Assembly: GCF_030373445.1 (NCBI RefSeq)
Contig: NZ_JAUCYU010000002.1
Coordinates: 434,001-498,000 of the forward strand
Direction of reading: 5' to 3'
DNA from: Roseovarius sp.
GTDB lineage: Bacteria > Pseudomonadota > Alphaproteobacteria > Rhodobacterales > Rhodobacteraceae
DNA: 64,000 nucleotides
The stretch's first letter is position 1; each line of letters begins with the position of its first letter. A program made the translations under genes and the position numbers. The notes beneath the pieces are model-generated. The model ran no database searches. It was not told the DNA's origin and saw nothing but the letters and a program-made list of their open reading frames with translations. Shown one piece after another: positions 1 to 9,897 of this stretch.

Positions 1-495
1 CCTGTGGCGGCGGCGGCGAGCGTGGCGGGTTTGCCTGTGCGGGGGTATGTCTCCTGCGTGACGGATTGCCCCTATGACGGCACGGTGGCGCCCGCGTCGG
101 TGGCAAGGGTGGCCGAGGCGCTGTACAAGATGGGCTGTTACGAGATCAGCCTGGGCGACACGATCGGGCAGGGCACGCCCGAGAGCATCGATGCGATGCT
201 GGCCGCGGTGTCGGAGGTGGTGCCGGTTGAGAAGCTGGCGGGCCATTACCACGATACGTCCGGCCGGGCGGTGGAGAATATCGAGGCGTCGCTTGAGCGT
301 GGCGTGCGGGTGTTCGACGCGGCGGTCGGGGGCTTGGGCGGGTGCCCTTACGCACCCGGTGCCAAGGGGAACGTTGCGACCGAGAAGGTGCATGCGCGGC
401 TGAGGGGGCTTGGCTACGAGACGGGGCTCGATTCAGCGATCTTGAACGATGCGGCCGTGCTGGCGGTCGAGATGCGGGGCCGGGCGGGCGGATGA
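1..495 (+). CDS. Hydroxymethylglutaryl-CoA lyase, 3' part
   Basis: The reading frame is open at the left edge, so only the C-terminal 164 residues are present. The family cleaves HMG-CoA to acetyl-CoA and acetoacetate, the last step of leucine degradation. Visible motifs are the metal-binding GHYHDTSG (two histidines) and the active-site signature GGLGGCPYAPGA, whose cysteine is catalytic in this family. The GTG at position 4 is an internal codon, not a start. The stop overlaps the ATG of the next gene (ATGA), so the two are probably translationally coupled. The crotonase two genes on fits the preceding step of the same pathway, which supports an mvaB/liuE role. Confidence 0.93.
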   Translation, partial: PVAAAASVAGLPVRGYVSCVTDCPYDGTVAPASVARVAEALYKMGCYEISLGDTIGQGTPESIDAMLAAVSEVVPVEKLAGHYHDTSGRAVENIEASLERGVRVFDAAVGGLGGCPYAPGAKGNVATEKVHARLRGLGYETGLDSAILNDAAVLAVEMRGRAGG

Positions 496-995
496 GCGGG
501 CTCTACCGCGCCACCGAACGCCTAATGGGCATGAGCGACCGCGTGTGGGCGCGTCATGCGAGCCCGTGGTCAGTTTATTCGCGGTTCACGATCCTGCCGC
601 TGCTGGCGCTGGCGGTGTGGTCACGCGTATGGATCGGGGCCTGGGCCTGGGGGGCCGTGGCCCTGGTGCTGCTGTGGACATGGGTGAACCCGAGGGCCTT
701 TCCGCCGCCTGCGCGCCTGGATAGCTGGGCGTCGCGGGGGGTGCTGGGGGAGCGGGTGTTCCTGAACCGGCGGCACGAGGTGCCGGAGCATCACCGGAGA
801 TGGGCGGCGATCCTGTCGGTGGCGGCGCTTCCTGGTGCGCTGGTGATGGCGTGGGGCTTGTGGGTGCTTGACGCGGCATGGGTGGTGTTCGGCACGCTGC
901 TGACGATGATCCCGAAAATCTGGTTCGTGGACCGCATGGTGTGGGTTTACGCGGACTGGCTGAGACAGACTGGCAAGGAGTTGGGTGATGTATGA
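492..995 (+). CDS. DUF6653-like membrane protein
   Basis: A protein of 167 residues with hydrophobic stretches near residues 34-62 and 101-140. It is rich in Trp and has a central RRHEVPEHHRRW segment between the membrane parts. It resembles the DUF6653 proteins of Rhodobacterales, for which I know no function. The start at 492 is chosen because its ATGA overlaps the HMG-CoA lyase stop. The longer reading frame to 342 would run deep into that gene. Its 3' end overlaps the next gene. Its place inside a leucine-catabolism operon hints at a membrane role linked to that pathway, but nothing in the sequence shows one. Confidence 0.75.
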   Translation: MSGLYRATERLMGMSDRVWARHASPWSVYSRFTILPLLALAVWSRVWIGAWAWGAVALVLLWTWVNPRAFPPPARLDSWASRGVLGERVFLNRRHEVPEHHRRWAAILSVAALPGALVMAWGLWVLDAAWVVFGTLLTMIPKIWFVDRMVWVYADWLRQTGKELGDV

Positions 996-1776
996 GACGG
1001 TGAGCATCGAGACGGATGGCCGCGGGGTGGCGACGCTGTGGCTGGACCGGGAGGAGAAGCACAACGCGCTGTCGGCGCGGATGATTGCCGATCTGCACGC
1101 CGCCGCGACGGCGCTGGCGGAGGATGACGGTGTGCGCGTGGTCGTGATGGCGGCGAAGGGGAAGAGTTTCTGCGCGGGAGGCGATCTTGGCTGGATGCGC
1201 GAGCAGTTCGAGGCGGAGCCGGAGGTGCGCTCGGCCGAGGCAACGAAGCTGGCGATGATGCTGCAGGCGCTGAACACGCTGCCGAAGCCGTTGATCGGGA
1301 AGGTGCATGGCAATGCGTTCGGCGGCGGGCTGGGCATGATGAGCGTCTGCGACGTGGCCGTTGGTGCCGAGGGCGTAAAACTGGGCTTCACCGAGCCGCG
1401 GCTTGGTCTCATCCCGGCAACGATCGGCCCTTATGTCTGTGCCCGAATGGGCGAGGCGAACGCGCGGCGGGTGTTCATGTCGGCCCGGATTTTCGGGGCG
1501 GAGGAGGCCGTGCGGCTGGGCTTGCTGGCGCGGGTGGTGCCGGCCGAGGGGCTGGATGCGGCTATCGAGGACGAGGTCGTGCCCTATCTCAACTGCGCGC
1601 CGGGGGCGGTGGCGCGGTCGAAGGCGCTGCTGCGTACGCTGGGGCCGAGGATCGACACGGGGACGATCGAGCACACCATCGGCGCGCTGGCCGATGCCTG
1701 GGACACGGCGGAGGCGCATGAGGGCGTTGCCGCGTTTTTCGACAAGCGCAAGCCTGCGTGGATGCCGGAGGGGTAG
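988..1776 (+). CDS. Crotonase family, probable methylglutaconyl-CoA hydratase
   Basis: A 262-residue enoyl-CoA hydratase/isomerase-fold protein. The two oxyanion-hole segments are clear: SFCAGGDLGWM near residue 62 and GNAFGGGLGMMS near residue 109, followed by GFTEPRLGLIPATIGPY. With an HMG-CoA lyase just upstream, the likely reaction is hydration of 3-methylglutaconyl-CoA to HMG-CoA (LiuC role) in leucine breakdown. I chose the ATG at 988 over the in-frame GTG at 985 because GGAG lies at a good distance upstream (about 977-980). It overlaps the end of the DUF6653-like gene by 8 bases. Other crotonase substrates cannot be excluded from sequence alone. Confidence 0.85.
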   Translation: MYETVSIETDGRGVATLWLDREEKHNALSARMIADLHAAATALAEDDGVRVVVMAAKGKSFCAGGDLGWMREQFEAEPEVRSAEATKLAMMLQALNTLPKPLIGKVHGNAFGGGLGMMSVCDVAVGAEGVKLGFTEPRLGLIPATIGPYVCARMGEANARRVFMSARIFGAEEAVRLGLLARVVPAEGLDAAIEDEVVPYLNCAPGAVARSKALLRTLGPRIDTGTIEHTIGALADAWDTAEAHEGVAAFFDKRKPAWMPEG

Positions 1777-1864
1777 GGCCGCCCTGCCGTCACCGGGGCT
1801 TGGTTAACGGCCCATAAACCATGTTGTGCCACACCTGCGGCCGTTGGATTGCAGGAGGCTCGGC

Positions 1865-3103
1865 ATGGTTGGACATTTGGCGCGGTGGATTACGGCGGGG
1901 GCGCTTGCGCTTTGGTCGGTGCAGGCGGCCGCCGAGGAGGGGATGTACAACCCCGACGGCCTTGTCCGCACGAGCCTGCAGTATTCCGAGGAGATGTTCG
2001 ACCGGCAGGACCACGTGACCAACAAGGTCGCGCGCATGTTTCTGGCCCGCAGCGAGGCGCGGCTGGAGCCGGGCGCGCTGTACCTGGGCGGTCGGTTCGT
2101 GGCGACGCAGATCTGGGAGCGGACGAATACGCCCGGGCGCTTTCCCATCCTGTCGCGGCTGCCGCCGACCCACACCGCCGGCACGTCGGACGGCTATGGC
2201 GTGATCAACGACATCTCGGTGCACACCACGCTGGTGCTGCCGATGGTGACGGCGTTTGCGCAGGGGGAGTACACCGAGGTGGAGTATCCGGGGCAGGATC
2301 CCATCCAGCTGCGAAAGTACTGGGTGGCGGTCGGCGATCCGGACCTGGCGCCGGTGTATCTCGCCTTCGGGCGCAAGACGGTGAACTTCGGGAATTTCGC
2401 CACCTATGCGCCGTTCACCCACAGCCATTCGACCCATTATTTCTGGCCGCAGAGCGACGAGCCGGTGATCGAGCTGGGCTACGTGACGCCGCGCACGGAG
2501 CTGGCGCTGACCTTCATTCCGGCGCATCGGGGCCTGCGGGTGCTGAGCAGCCCGCGGAATGACGGGGCGTTCAGCAATTTCGCGGTGAACGGGGCGCACC
2601 GGTTCGACCTGGGCCGGGGCCGGAGCCTTCGGCTGGGGGCGGGGTACCTGCACGGGACGATCTATGACAGCGTGATTGCCCACCATCCGCCGGGGCGCGG
2701 CATCAACCGGGTCTGGAACGGGTTGTGGGACGTGAACGCGGTCTACTCGACGCCGCGGTTCGACCTGATGGCGGAGTTCACGCGCACGCTGCACGACTGG
2801 CCGGCGACCGGTCACCACGTGCAGGCGACGACGGTGCAGGGGCGCTGGCGGGGCGAGGTGTTCGGGCGGCCGGCGGTGTGGTCGGCCTCGTTCAGCCGGG
2901 GCGTGCAGGGGGTGCGGGGGTTGCCCTGGGAGAAGATGGAGCAGGCGATCCTCGGCCTCGAGGTGGAGGTGGCGCCGCATGTGCGGCTCGGGGCGGAGTA
3001 CATGTATAACGAGGGGTTCGTGCCGCTGATCCTGCCTCGGGTGACGAGCGTGGCGGGGGTGAAATCGCACACGGTGATCGTCGGGGCGAAGCTGACGTTC
3101 TGA
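1865..3103 (+). CDS. Outer-membrane beta-barrel protein, porin-like
   Basis: A 412-residue protein with an N-terminal signal peptide (MVGHLARWITAGALALWS, cleavage likely after QAAA). The rest is low in Cys and rich in alternating hydrophobic/polar strands with many Tyr, Phe and Gly, and it ends in a phenylalanine (KLTF), the usual C-terminal signal for outer-membrane barrel insertion. AGGAGG about seven bases upstream favours the ATG at 1865 over the upstream ATG at 1826. It stands alone between the leucine operon and nuo. No specific substrate can be read from the sequence. Confidence 0.7.
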   Translation: MVGHLARWITAGALALWSVQAAAEEGMYNPDGLVRTSLQYSEEMFDRQDHVTNKVARMFLARSEARLEPGALYLGGRFVATQIWERTNTPGRFPILSRLPPTHTAGTSDGYGVINDISVHTTLVLPMVTAFAQGEYTEVEYPGQDPIQLRKYWVAVGDPDLAPVYLAFGRKTVNFGNFATYAPFTHSHSTHYFWPQSDEPVIELGYVTPRTELALTFIPAHRGLRVLSSPRNDGAFSNFAVNGAHRFDLGRGRSLRLGAGYLHGTIYDSVIAHHPPGRGINRVWNGLWDVNAVYSTPRFDLMAEFTRTLHDWPATGHHVQATTVQGRWRGEVFGRPAVWSASFSRGVQGVRGLPWEKMEQAILGLEVEVAPHVRLGAEYMYNEGFVPLILPRVTSVAGVKSHTVIVGAKLTF

Positions 3104-3423
3104 GAGGGTGTGGCGCCGGGCGCGGCCGGTGCGAGGAGCGCGGCGAGGGGAAAGACGCCGGCGGCGGGCGGCGGATGCGTGATTCCGGGGCGGCTCATGG
3201 TCGTCTCGGGGTGGTCGCGATCCGGGGGGCGGCGGTGTGACGGGCCGGCGGGAGCGGCCGCGCGCAATGCCCGCGGCAGGGAACGGCGGTAGACTCAGGG
3301 GCAGGGCGTTCGCCGCACCGCGCCTATGGGCGATGCGGCGACGCAGCGACAGTGCGAGGGCAAAACGTGATCGCCGCATCCCTCGACAGGGGCCGAATGA
3401 AGCATACATCCCGTGGTGTGACA

Positions 3424-3448
3424 CGCTTGATCGCCTTGAAATCAAGCG
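3424..3448. promoter_or_regulatory. Palindrome upstream of the nuo cluster
   Basis: A perfect inverted repeat with arms CGCTTGAT and ATCAAGCG separated by 9 bases. It lies about 80 bases before the putative -35 box of nuo and could be an operator. It is followed by GTTTT, so a weak terminator of upstream transcription is the alternative. No regulator is known to me for it. Confidence 0.4.
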
Positions 3449-3526
3449 GTTTTCGGCGAACCGGCGCCGGGTTGAACGCCGCGTCGTGACGGGCGTCCGG
3501 ACGGGTGCGAAATTGTCACCGTCTGG

Positions 3527-3555
3527 TTGACCCCATCCTGGGGCAGGGGTAAACC
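3527..3555 (+). promoter_or_regulatory. Possible sigma-70 promoter of nuo
   Basis: TTGACC at 3527-3532 is followed after 17 bases by TAAACC at 3550-3555. The -35 match is good and the -10 match is poor. It lies 60 bases before the nuoA start in the only long gap ahead of the cluster. Confidence 0.35.
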
Positions 3556-3614
3556 CGATTATGTCAAAAGAGCCAGCTTGATGCGCATGGATTGCGCATG
3601 AAAGGAGCCACCAC

Positions 3615-5205
<1,591 letters not shown>

Positions 5206-5234
5206 ACGGGTGGGGCGCAGCGAGGGGTGACAGA

Positions 5235-5402
5235 ATGATCTGGCTTATTCTTCTCTCGGTGGCCTTCGTGGTTCCGTTCTGGAAGCTGCTTCCGGAATAC
5301 GGCATCTCCAGCTACTGGGCGATCACCGCGATCTTCCCGCTTTGCACGCTCATCATGCTCTATATCATGGCCTTTTCGGCCGAACGTAAGGGAGGGCGCT
5401 GA
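5235..5402 (+). CDS. Small two-helix membrane protein
   Basis: A 55-residue protein made almost wholly of two hydrophobic helices (residues 1-17 and 22-48) joined by [11 protein letters not shown], ending in a basic tail AERKGGR. The ATG at 5235 has GAGGGG a few bases upstream. It lies between nuoC and nuoD, and a second small membrane gene follows directly. No family is recognised. Its tight packing in the nuo cluster suggests co-translation with complex I, perhaps as a small accessory or assembly membrane protein; this is inference from position only. Confidence 0.6.
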   Translation: MIWLILLSVAFVVPFWKLLPEYGISSYWAITAIFPLCTLIMLYIMAFSAERKGGR

Positions 5403-5403
5403 G

Positions 5404-5534
5404 GTGTCGGGACCTGACTATTACTACTCGGTGCCTGGGTCGGGGTGGCTTTGGCCTGTGCCACGGTCATCGGCGTGCCGGCATTTGTCGGCTATGTCAT
5501 CTACAAACGCTTTCGCAAGGGAGGTCCGCGATGA
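5404..5534 (+). pseudogene. Small membrane protein gene with a one-base frameshift
   Basis: From a GTG at 5404 the frame reads [10 protein letters not shown] and then loses sense, ending at a stop inside nuoD. In the frame shifted by one base, the stretch 5436-5531 encodes a clean transmembrane helix with a basic end ([13 protein letters not shown] through [10 protein letters not shown]), and its TGA overlaps the nuoD start. The shifted frame has no start codon of its own after a stop at 5415-5417. Joined at about 5433, the two parts give a 43-residue one-helix protein that starts one base after its neighbour and overlaps nuoD. The cause is a sequencing error, a real mutation or a -1 ribosomal shift. 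Confidence 0.6.
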
Positions 5535-6754
5535 TGGACGGCTCCAAGGGATTTGAAGACGCCCAGACGGGCGAGCAGAAAATCCGCAATTTCAACATCA
5601 ACTTCGGCCCGCAACACCCTGCGGCGCACGGGGTTTTGCGGCTGGTCCTGGAACTTGACGGCGAGATCGTCGAGCGCTGCGACCCGCATATCGGGCTGCT
5701 TCACCGCGGCACCGAGAAGCTGATGGAAAGCCGGACCTACCTGCAGAACCTGCCGTATTTCGACCGGCTCGATTACGTGGCGCCGATGAACCAGGAGCAC
5801 GCGTGGTGCCTGGCCATCGAGAAGCTGTGCAAGGTCGAGGTGCCGCGCCGGGCGCAGTTGATCCGGGTGCTCTATTCCGAGATCGGGCGTATCCTGAACC
5901 ACCTGCTGAACGTGACGACGCAGGCGATGGACGTGGGCGCGCTGACCCCGCCTCTGTGGGGGTTCGAGGAGCGCGAGAAGCTGATGGTGTTCTACGAGCG
6001 GGCCTGTGGCGCGCGGCTTCACGCCGCGTATTTCCGCCCCGGCGGCGTGCACCAGGACCTGCCGGACGAGCTGCTCGACGATATCGAGACCTGGGCGAAC
6101 GAGTTTCCGAAGGTGCTGGGCGATCTCGACGGTCTGCTGACGGAAAACCGCATATTCAAGCAGCGCAACGCCGATATCGGCGTGGTGACCGAGAAGGATA
6201 TCCTCGACTGGGGCTTCTCGGGCGTGATGGTGCGCGGGTCGGGCCTGGCCTGGGACCTGCGGCGGGCGCAGCCCTATGAATGCTATGACGAGATGGAGTT
6301 CCAGATCCCCGTCGGTAAGAACGGCGACTGCTACGACCGCTACCTCTGCCGGATGGAGGAAATGCGGCAGTCGCTGAAGATCATGCACCAGTGCATCGAG
6401 AAGCTGCGGGCGCCTGAAGGGCGGGGCGACATCCTTGCGCGCGGCAAGCTGACGCCGCCGACGCGGGGCGACATGAAGACCTCGATGGAAGCGCTGATCC
6501 ACCATTTCAAGCTGTATACCGAAGGGTTCCACGTGCCCGAGGGCGAGGTTTATGCCGCCGTCGAAGCGCCGAAGGGCGAGTTCGGCGTGTACCTCGTGGC
6601 GGACGGGTCGAACCGGCCGTACAGGGCAAAGCTGCGGGCGCCGGGGTTCCTGCACCTGCAGGCGATGGATTTCGTGGCCGGCGGGCACCAGCTTGCCGAC
6701 GTGGCGGCGATCATCGGGACGATGGATGTCGTGTTCGGGGAAATCGACCGGTAG
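5531..6754 (+). CDS. nuoD: NADH-quinone oxidoreductase subunit D
   Basis: A 407-residue subunit of the 49-kDa family that forms most of the quinone-binding pocket with NuoB. The family start is clear ([20 protein letters not shown], with the HPAAHG loop near the quinone head group). [15 protein letters not shown] follows, and the C-terminus is typical ([12 protein letters not shown]). GGAGG precedes tandem ATG codons at 5531 and 5534. Length and motifs are normal. It abuts the broken small gene upstream and a lipoprotein gene downstream. Confidence 0.97.
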   Translation: MMDGSKGFEDAQTGEQKIRNFNINFGPQHPAAHGVLRLVLELDGEIVERCDPHIGLLHRGTEKLMESRTYLQNLPYFDRLDYVAPMNQEHAWCLAIEKLCKVEVPRRAQLIRVLYSEIGRILNHLLNVTTQAMDVGALTPPLWGFEEREKLMVFYERACGARLHAAYFRPGGVHQDLPDELLDDIETWANEFPKVLGDLDGLLTENRIFKQRNADIGVVTEKDILDWGFSGVMVRGSGLAWDLRRAQPYECYDEMEFQIPVGKNGDCYDRYLCRMEEMRQSLKIMHQCIEKLRAPEGRGDILARGKLTPPTRGDMKTSMEALIHHFKLYTEGFHVPEGEVYAAVEAPKGEFGVYLVADGSNRPYRAKLRAPGFLHLQAMDFVAGGHQLADVAAIIGTMDVVFGEIDR

Positions 6755-6799
6755 AACGCCGGCAAGGCTGCCGGGGACTGGCGGCGACAAGGGGGAACG

Positions 6800-7087
6800 A
6801 TGATGGGAATTCGGAAGGTGATGGCGCTTGCGGGGCTGCCCCTTGGCCTGGCCGCCTGTGTCATGGCGCCGGAGGGCGTGAACGAGCAGATGATCGCGGA
6901 TTACACGCTGGCGGCCTCCACGATCGGCTGCGAGCTGAAGCACGATTCCGATTACCTGCCGGTCGAGCTGCAGGCCGGGCTGACCCGGCAGCAAGCGCTT
7001 GATATCACATCCTACATGCTTGCCAACGACAAGGCCGTGAGCCTGCCTGACGGTGGCGTGAAACTGACTACGGGAGCCTGTGCCTGA
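6800..7087 (+). CDS. Small lipoprotein between nuoD and nuoE
   Basis: A 95-residue protein with a signal sequence ending in the lipobox LAAC (about residues 17-20), so it should be lipidated and face the periplasm. The mature part is short, has two further cysteines (near residues 44 and 94) that could form a disulfide, and contains [22 protein letters not shown] lies upstream of ATG 6800. It is one of several exported proteins encoded within the nuo cluster. I recognise no family. Confidence 0.65.
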   Translation: MMGIRKVMALAGLPLGLAACVMAPEGVNEQMIADYTLAASTIGCELKHDSDYLPVELQAGLTRQQALDITSYMLANDKAVSLPDGGVKLTTGACA

Positions 7088-7089
7088 GC

Positions 7090-8361
7090 ATGCTGAGACG
7101 TCTTCACCACGAACAGCCAGAGAGCTTTGCGTTCACCGAGGCCAACCGGGCCTGGGCCGAGGCGCAGATCACCAAGTACCCGGAAGGGCGGCAGGCCAGT
7201 GCGGTCATCCCGCTTCTGTGGCGCGCGCAGGAGCAGGAAGGCTGGCTGTCGCGGCCGGCGATCGAGCACGTGGCCGAGATGCTGGACATGGCCTATATCC
7301 GCGCGCTGGAAGTGGCCAGTTTCTACTTCATGTTCCAGCTGCATCCCGTTGGTTCCGTTGCACATATCCAGATTTGCGGCACCACGTCCTGCATGATCTG
7401 CGGAGCGGAGGACCTGGTGGGCGTGTGCCGCGAGAAGATCGCGCCGAACGCGCATGAGGTGAGCGCCGATGGCAAGTTCAGCTGGGAAGAGGTGGAATGC
7501 CTGGGCGCCTGTGCCAACGCGCCGATGGCGCAGATCGGCAAGGATTACTACGAGGACCTGACGGCCGAGCGGTTAGGCGAAATGCTCGACGAGATGGCCG
7601 CCGGCAAGGTGCCGGTGCCGGGCCCGCAGAACGGGCGCTATGCGTCGGAGCCGGCGGCCGGGCTGACCAGCCTGAAGGAATTCGACAGCGGGCAGACCAA
7701 GTACAACGCCAGCGTGCAGCTTGCCACGGACCTGAACGACACGATCAAGCGGATCGACGGCACCGAGGTGCCGCTTCTGGCGCCGTGGCGAGAGAAGGGG
7801 GCGAACCACCGCCCGGCGGACCCGGCCGTGAAGGTGAAGGAGCCGCCGAAGCAGGAGGCCGCGAAGGACCAGCCCGTCGACAAGACGCCGCCCAAGGCCA
7901 CCGCCGACGATACCGGCGTGACCAAGGCCGAGGCGCAGGCCAAGGAAAAGGGCAAGCCCGAGTCTGCCCGTGCGCCAGAGGACAAGCCGGGCAAGGCGGA
8001 CGAACCGGCGGTGAAATCCAAGTCGAAGCCCAAGGCCAAGACCAAGGCCGCGCCGGCGGCGGATACAGGCGAGGGCAAGAAACCCGAACTGCTGTCCGAG
8101 GCGCGCGAGGGCGGGCCGGACGACCTGAAACACATCAAGGGCGTGGGGCCGAAGCTGGAACAGGCGCTGCACGATATGGGCGTGTTCCATTTCGACCAGA
8201 TCGCCGCGTGGTCCGAGGAAGAGGTGGCCTGGGCCGATCAGAACCTTGTCGGGTTCAAGGGCCGGGTGAGCCGCGATGACTGGGTGAGCCAGGCGAAGAT
8301 CCTGGCCGATGGAGGCTCGACCGAGTTCTCGGACCGGGCCAAGAAGGGCGACGTTTACTGA
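7090..8361 (+). CDS. nuoE: NADH-quinone oxidoreductase subunit E with C-terminal helix-hairpin-helix domain
   Basis: Residues 1-175 are the NuoE thioredoxin-like domain that holds cluster N1a next to the NADH site. Its four cysteines are C96, C101, C137 and C141 (CGTTSC and ECLGAC). Residues 200-335 form a Lys/Ala/Pro-rich linker. The last 80 residues form a second domain starting [13 protein letters not shown], a helix-hairpin-helix-like unit. The whole is 423 residues, against about 160-240 for the usual family. The two following genes carry the same C-terminal domain, so duplication inside the cluster is likely. What the tail binds is unknown. Confidence 0.95.
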   Translation: MLRRLHHEQPESFAFTEANRAWAEAQITKYPEGRQASAVIPLLWRAQEQEGWLSRPAIEHVAEMLDMAYIRALEVASFYFMFQLHPVGSVAHIQICGTTSCMICGAEDLVGVCREKIAPNAHEVSADGKFSWEEVECLGACANAPMAQIGKDYYEDLTAERLGEMLDEMAAGKVPVPGPQNGRYASEPAAGLTSLKEFDSGQTKYNASVQLATDLNDTIKRIDGTEVPLLAPWREKGANHRPADPAVKVKEPPKQEAAKDQPVDKTPPKATADDTGVTKAEAQAKEKGKPESARAPEDKPGKADEPAVKSKSKPKAKTKAAPAADTGEGKKPELLSEAREGGPDDLKHIKGVGPKLEQALHDMGVFHFDQIAAWSEEEVAWADQNLVGFKGRVSRDDWVSQAKILADGGSTEFSDRAKKGDVY

Positions 8362-8395
8362 CGCCTCCGCGCGGGGCGTCTGAGGAAAGGCTGTG

Positions 8396-8971
8396 ATGTC
8401 ACAGACGGCGAAACCGGAAACCTGCCTGTGGGCATGCTGGGGCGTTGGCGCGCTCTCCGGTGTCGTAGCGCTGTGGCTGGTGGTGTCGGCGTTCCCGGTG
8501 CTGGCGACGCTGATGTTCAGCGGCGGGCTGGCGGTGCTTGTGGCTATTTCGGTGTCGCGGATGTTTTGCGGCCCGGCAGTGGCGCGCAAGGGGACGGCGC
8601 CGGTCGTAGGGCCGGTGGGCGAGCGTGGTGTTGGCGATGAGGCGGTCGCGACCCCGGCGGCCGTGACCGGGCCGGCGGACGCACGGCCGGTGGCACTGGA
8701 CAGGGCAAGGGGCGATACGCCGGACGACCTGACGAAGATCAAGGGGATCGGGCCGAAGCTTGCCGGCTTGTGCCACGATCTCGGCATCTACCATTTTGAC
8801 CAGATCGCCGCCTGGGGCCCGGCGGAGGTGGCGTGGATGGACGCGCATCTCGAGGGGTTCAAGGGCCGGGTGACCCGCGATGACTGGGTGAGCCAGGCCA
8901 AAACCTTGTGTGATCACGCAAAGACGGATGGGTCAAAGCGTGATAAGACTGCGACAGGCGGTGCCGCATGA
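8396..8971 (+). CDS. Membrane-anchored helix-hairpin-helix protein, first copy
   Basis: A 191-residue protein with two hydrophobic helices near residues 11-32 and 35-53, a linker, and from residue 110 a domain almost identical to the NuoE tail (DDLTKIKGIGPKL, then [10 protein letters not shown], then [18 protein letters not shown]). Its extreme C-terminus has diverged: the GDVY ending shared by the other two copies is lost. The start is the ATG at 8396 or the overlapping GTG at 8393. It lies between nuoE and another copy, so a membrane-bound partner of NuoE is plausible. Confidence 0.75.
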   Translation: MSQTAKPETCLWACWGVGALSGVVALWLVVSAFPVLATLMFSGGLAVLVAISVSRMFCGPAVARKGTAPVVGPVGERGVGDEAVATPAAVTGPADARPVALDRARGDTPDDLTKIKGIGPKLAGLCHDLGIYHFDQIAAWGPAEVAWMDAHLEGFKGRVTRDDWVSQAKTLCDHAKTDGSKRDKTATGGAA

Positions 8972-9010
8972 CGGACCGCGCGATGCAGACCGGCACAGGG
9001 GGAACGTGAG

Positions 9011-9661
9011 ATGGCGGATGCGACTTCGGGGATGAGCTGCCCGGCGAAATGCTGGCTTACGGCGGCAGGGGTCGCGGTGCTGACCTTCGTGCTGCTGGTG
9101 GGTTTCGACGATGTCGGGCTGTTGTGGCCGTTGGTGCTGAGCGTGGTGATCTTCGTGGCGCTTGGGTTGGCATTCCGGTTCCTGCTGTGCGGTGAGCCCG
9201 CGACCTCGGATGCGCCGAAGGCCACGAATGCGGCGGCGGCCCCGGCCAATGCGGCCCCGGCGGCTGAGCCTGCGCCGACCCCCGCACCGGCGACGGAGCC
9301 GGCGCCTGCAAGCCCGGCCACGGCGGCGGAACCTGAGGCCGAGGTGACGGATGCGCCGGCGACAGATGGCGAGGGTGCCAAGCCCGAGGGCCTGTCGGCG
9401 CCGCGCGAAGGCAAGCCGGACGACCTCAAGCAGATCAAGGGCGTGGGGCCGAAGCTGGAGACGATGTTGAACGAGATGGGGTTCTACCATTTCGACCAGA
9501 TCGCCGGGTGGGGCCCGGCCGAGGTGGCGTGGGTCGACGAGAACCTGCAGGGCTTCAAGGGCCGCGTGACCCGCGACGACTGGGTGAGCCAGGCAAAGAC
9601 GCTTGCCTCGGGGGGCGAGACCGCCTTTTCGAAGCGGGTCGAAGACGGTGATGTGTACTGA
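9011..9661 (+). CDS. Membrane-anchored helix-hairpin-helix protein, second copy
   Basis: A 216-residue protein with two membrane helices (about residues 15-33 and 36-58), then a long Ala/Pro/Glu linker (residues 60-125) and a C-terminal domain from residue 137 that matches the NuoE tail almost to the last residue, including the ending GDVY. The domain opens with the hairpin motif [21 protein letters not shown] precedes ATG 9011. The order is helix pair, flexible arm, binding domain, as in the previous gene. The domain is related to helix-hairpin-helix units that bind DNA in other proteins, but no DNA role is evident here. Confidence 0.75.
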   Translation: MADATSGMSCPAKCWLTAAGVAVLTFVLLVGFDDVGLLWPLVLSVVIFVALGLAFRFLLCGEPATSDAPKATNAAAAPANAAPAAEPAPTPAPATEPAPASPATAAEPEAEVTDAPATDGEGAKPEGLSAPREGKPDDLKQIKGVGPKLETMLNEMGFYHFDQIAGWGPAEVAWVDENLQGFKGRVTRDDWVSQAKTLASGGETAFSKRVEDGDVY

Positions 9662-9674
9662 ATGAGCGAGAGGC

Positions 9675-9893
9675 ATGAGCAAACCCGACACAGCCGCCCG
9701 CAAGGGGCGCCAGGCAGCGCTGGTCATCGCCGGAACGGCGGTGTTCTGGATCCTGGCCACCCTGATCGGAGACAAGGAAGGCTTCAGCCAGCGGCTGCGG
9801 CTTCTCTTCGATCTGCTGGCGCTGGCGGGGTTCGTCTTTGCCTTCTGGCTGATCTTTCAATACTGGCGGGCACGCCAGGACAATCAGGGGTAG
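9675..9893 (+). CDS. DUF5337-like small membrane protein
   Basis: A 72-residue protein with two transmembrane helices (about residues 13-32 and 43-64), a basic N-terminus and the C-terminal WRARQDNQG. It resembles the small proteins called DUF5337 in Rhodobacterales, which I recall being found beside nuoF. The ATG at 9675 follows GAGAGGC. No function is known to me; position and topology suggest a role with the membrane arm or in assembly. Confidence 0.7.
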   Translation: MSKPDTAARKGRQAALVIAGTAVFWILATLIGDKEGFSQRLRLLFDLLALAGFVFAFWLIFQYWRARQDNQG

Positions 9894-9897
9894 CGGC

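Larger units (their letters stand above)
3104..3614. other. 510-bp intergenic region upstream of nuoA
   Basis: No convincing gene is present. The short open frames here have no ribosome binding site and no recognisable domains. The right half, from about 3360, is richer in A and T and holds a palindrome (3424-3448) and a possible sigma-70 promoter (3527-3555), so it is the likely control region of the nuo cluster. The left half is GC-rich and featureless to my reading. Confidence 0.6.

Noticed and set aside
586..1719. Long minus-strand open frame opposite the leucine-operon genes (377 codons)
   Set aside because: It is the antisense shadow of the DUF6653-like and crotonase genes. It is rich in Arg, Pro and His, has no ribosome site and no domain.
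3237..3530. A small basic 97-codon frame in the nuo leader
   Set aside because: No ribosome binding site, odd composition and no similarity that I recognise. It overlaps the palindrome and putative promoter.
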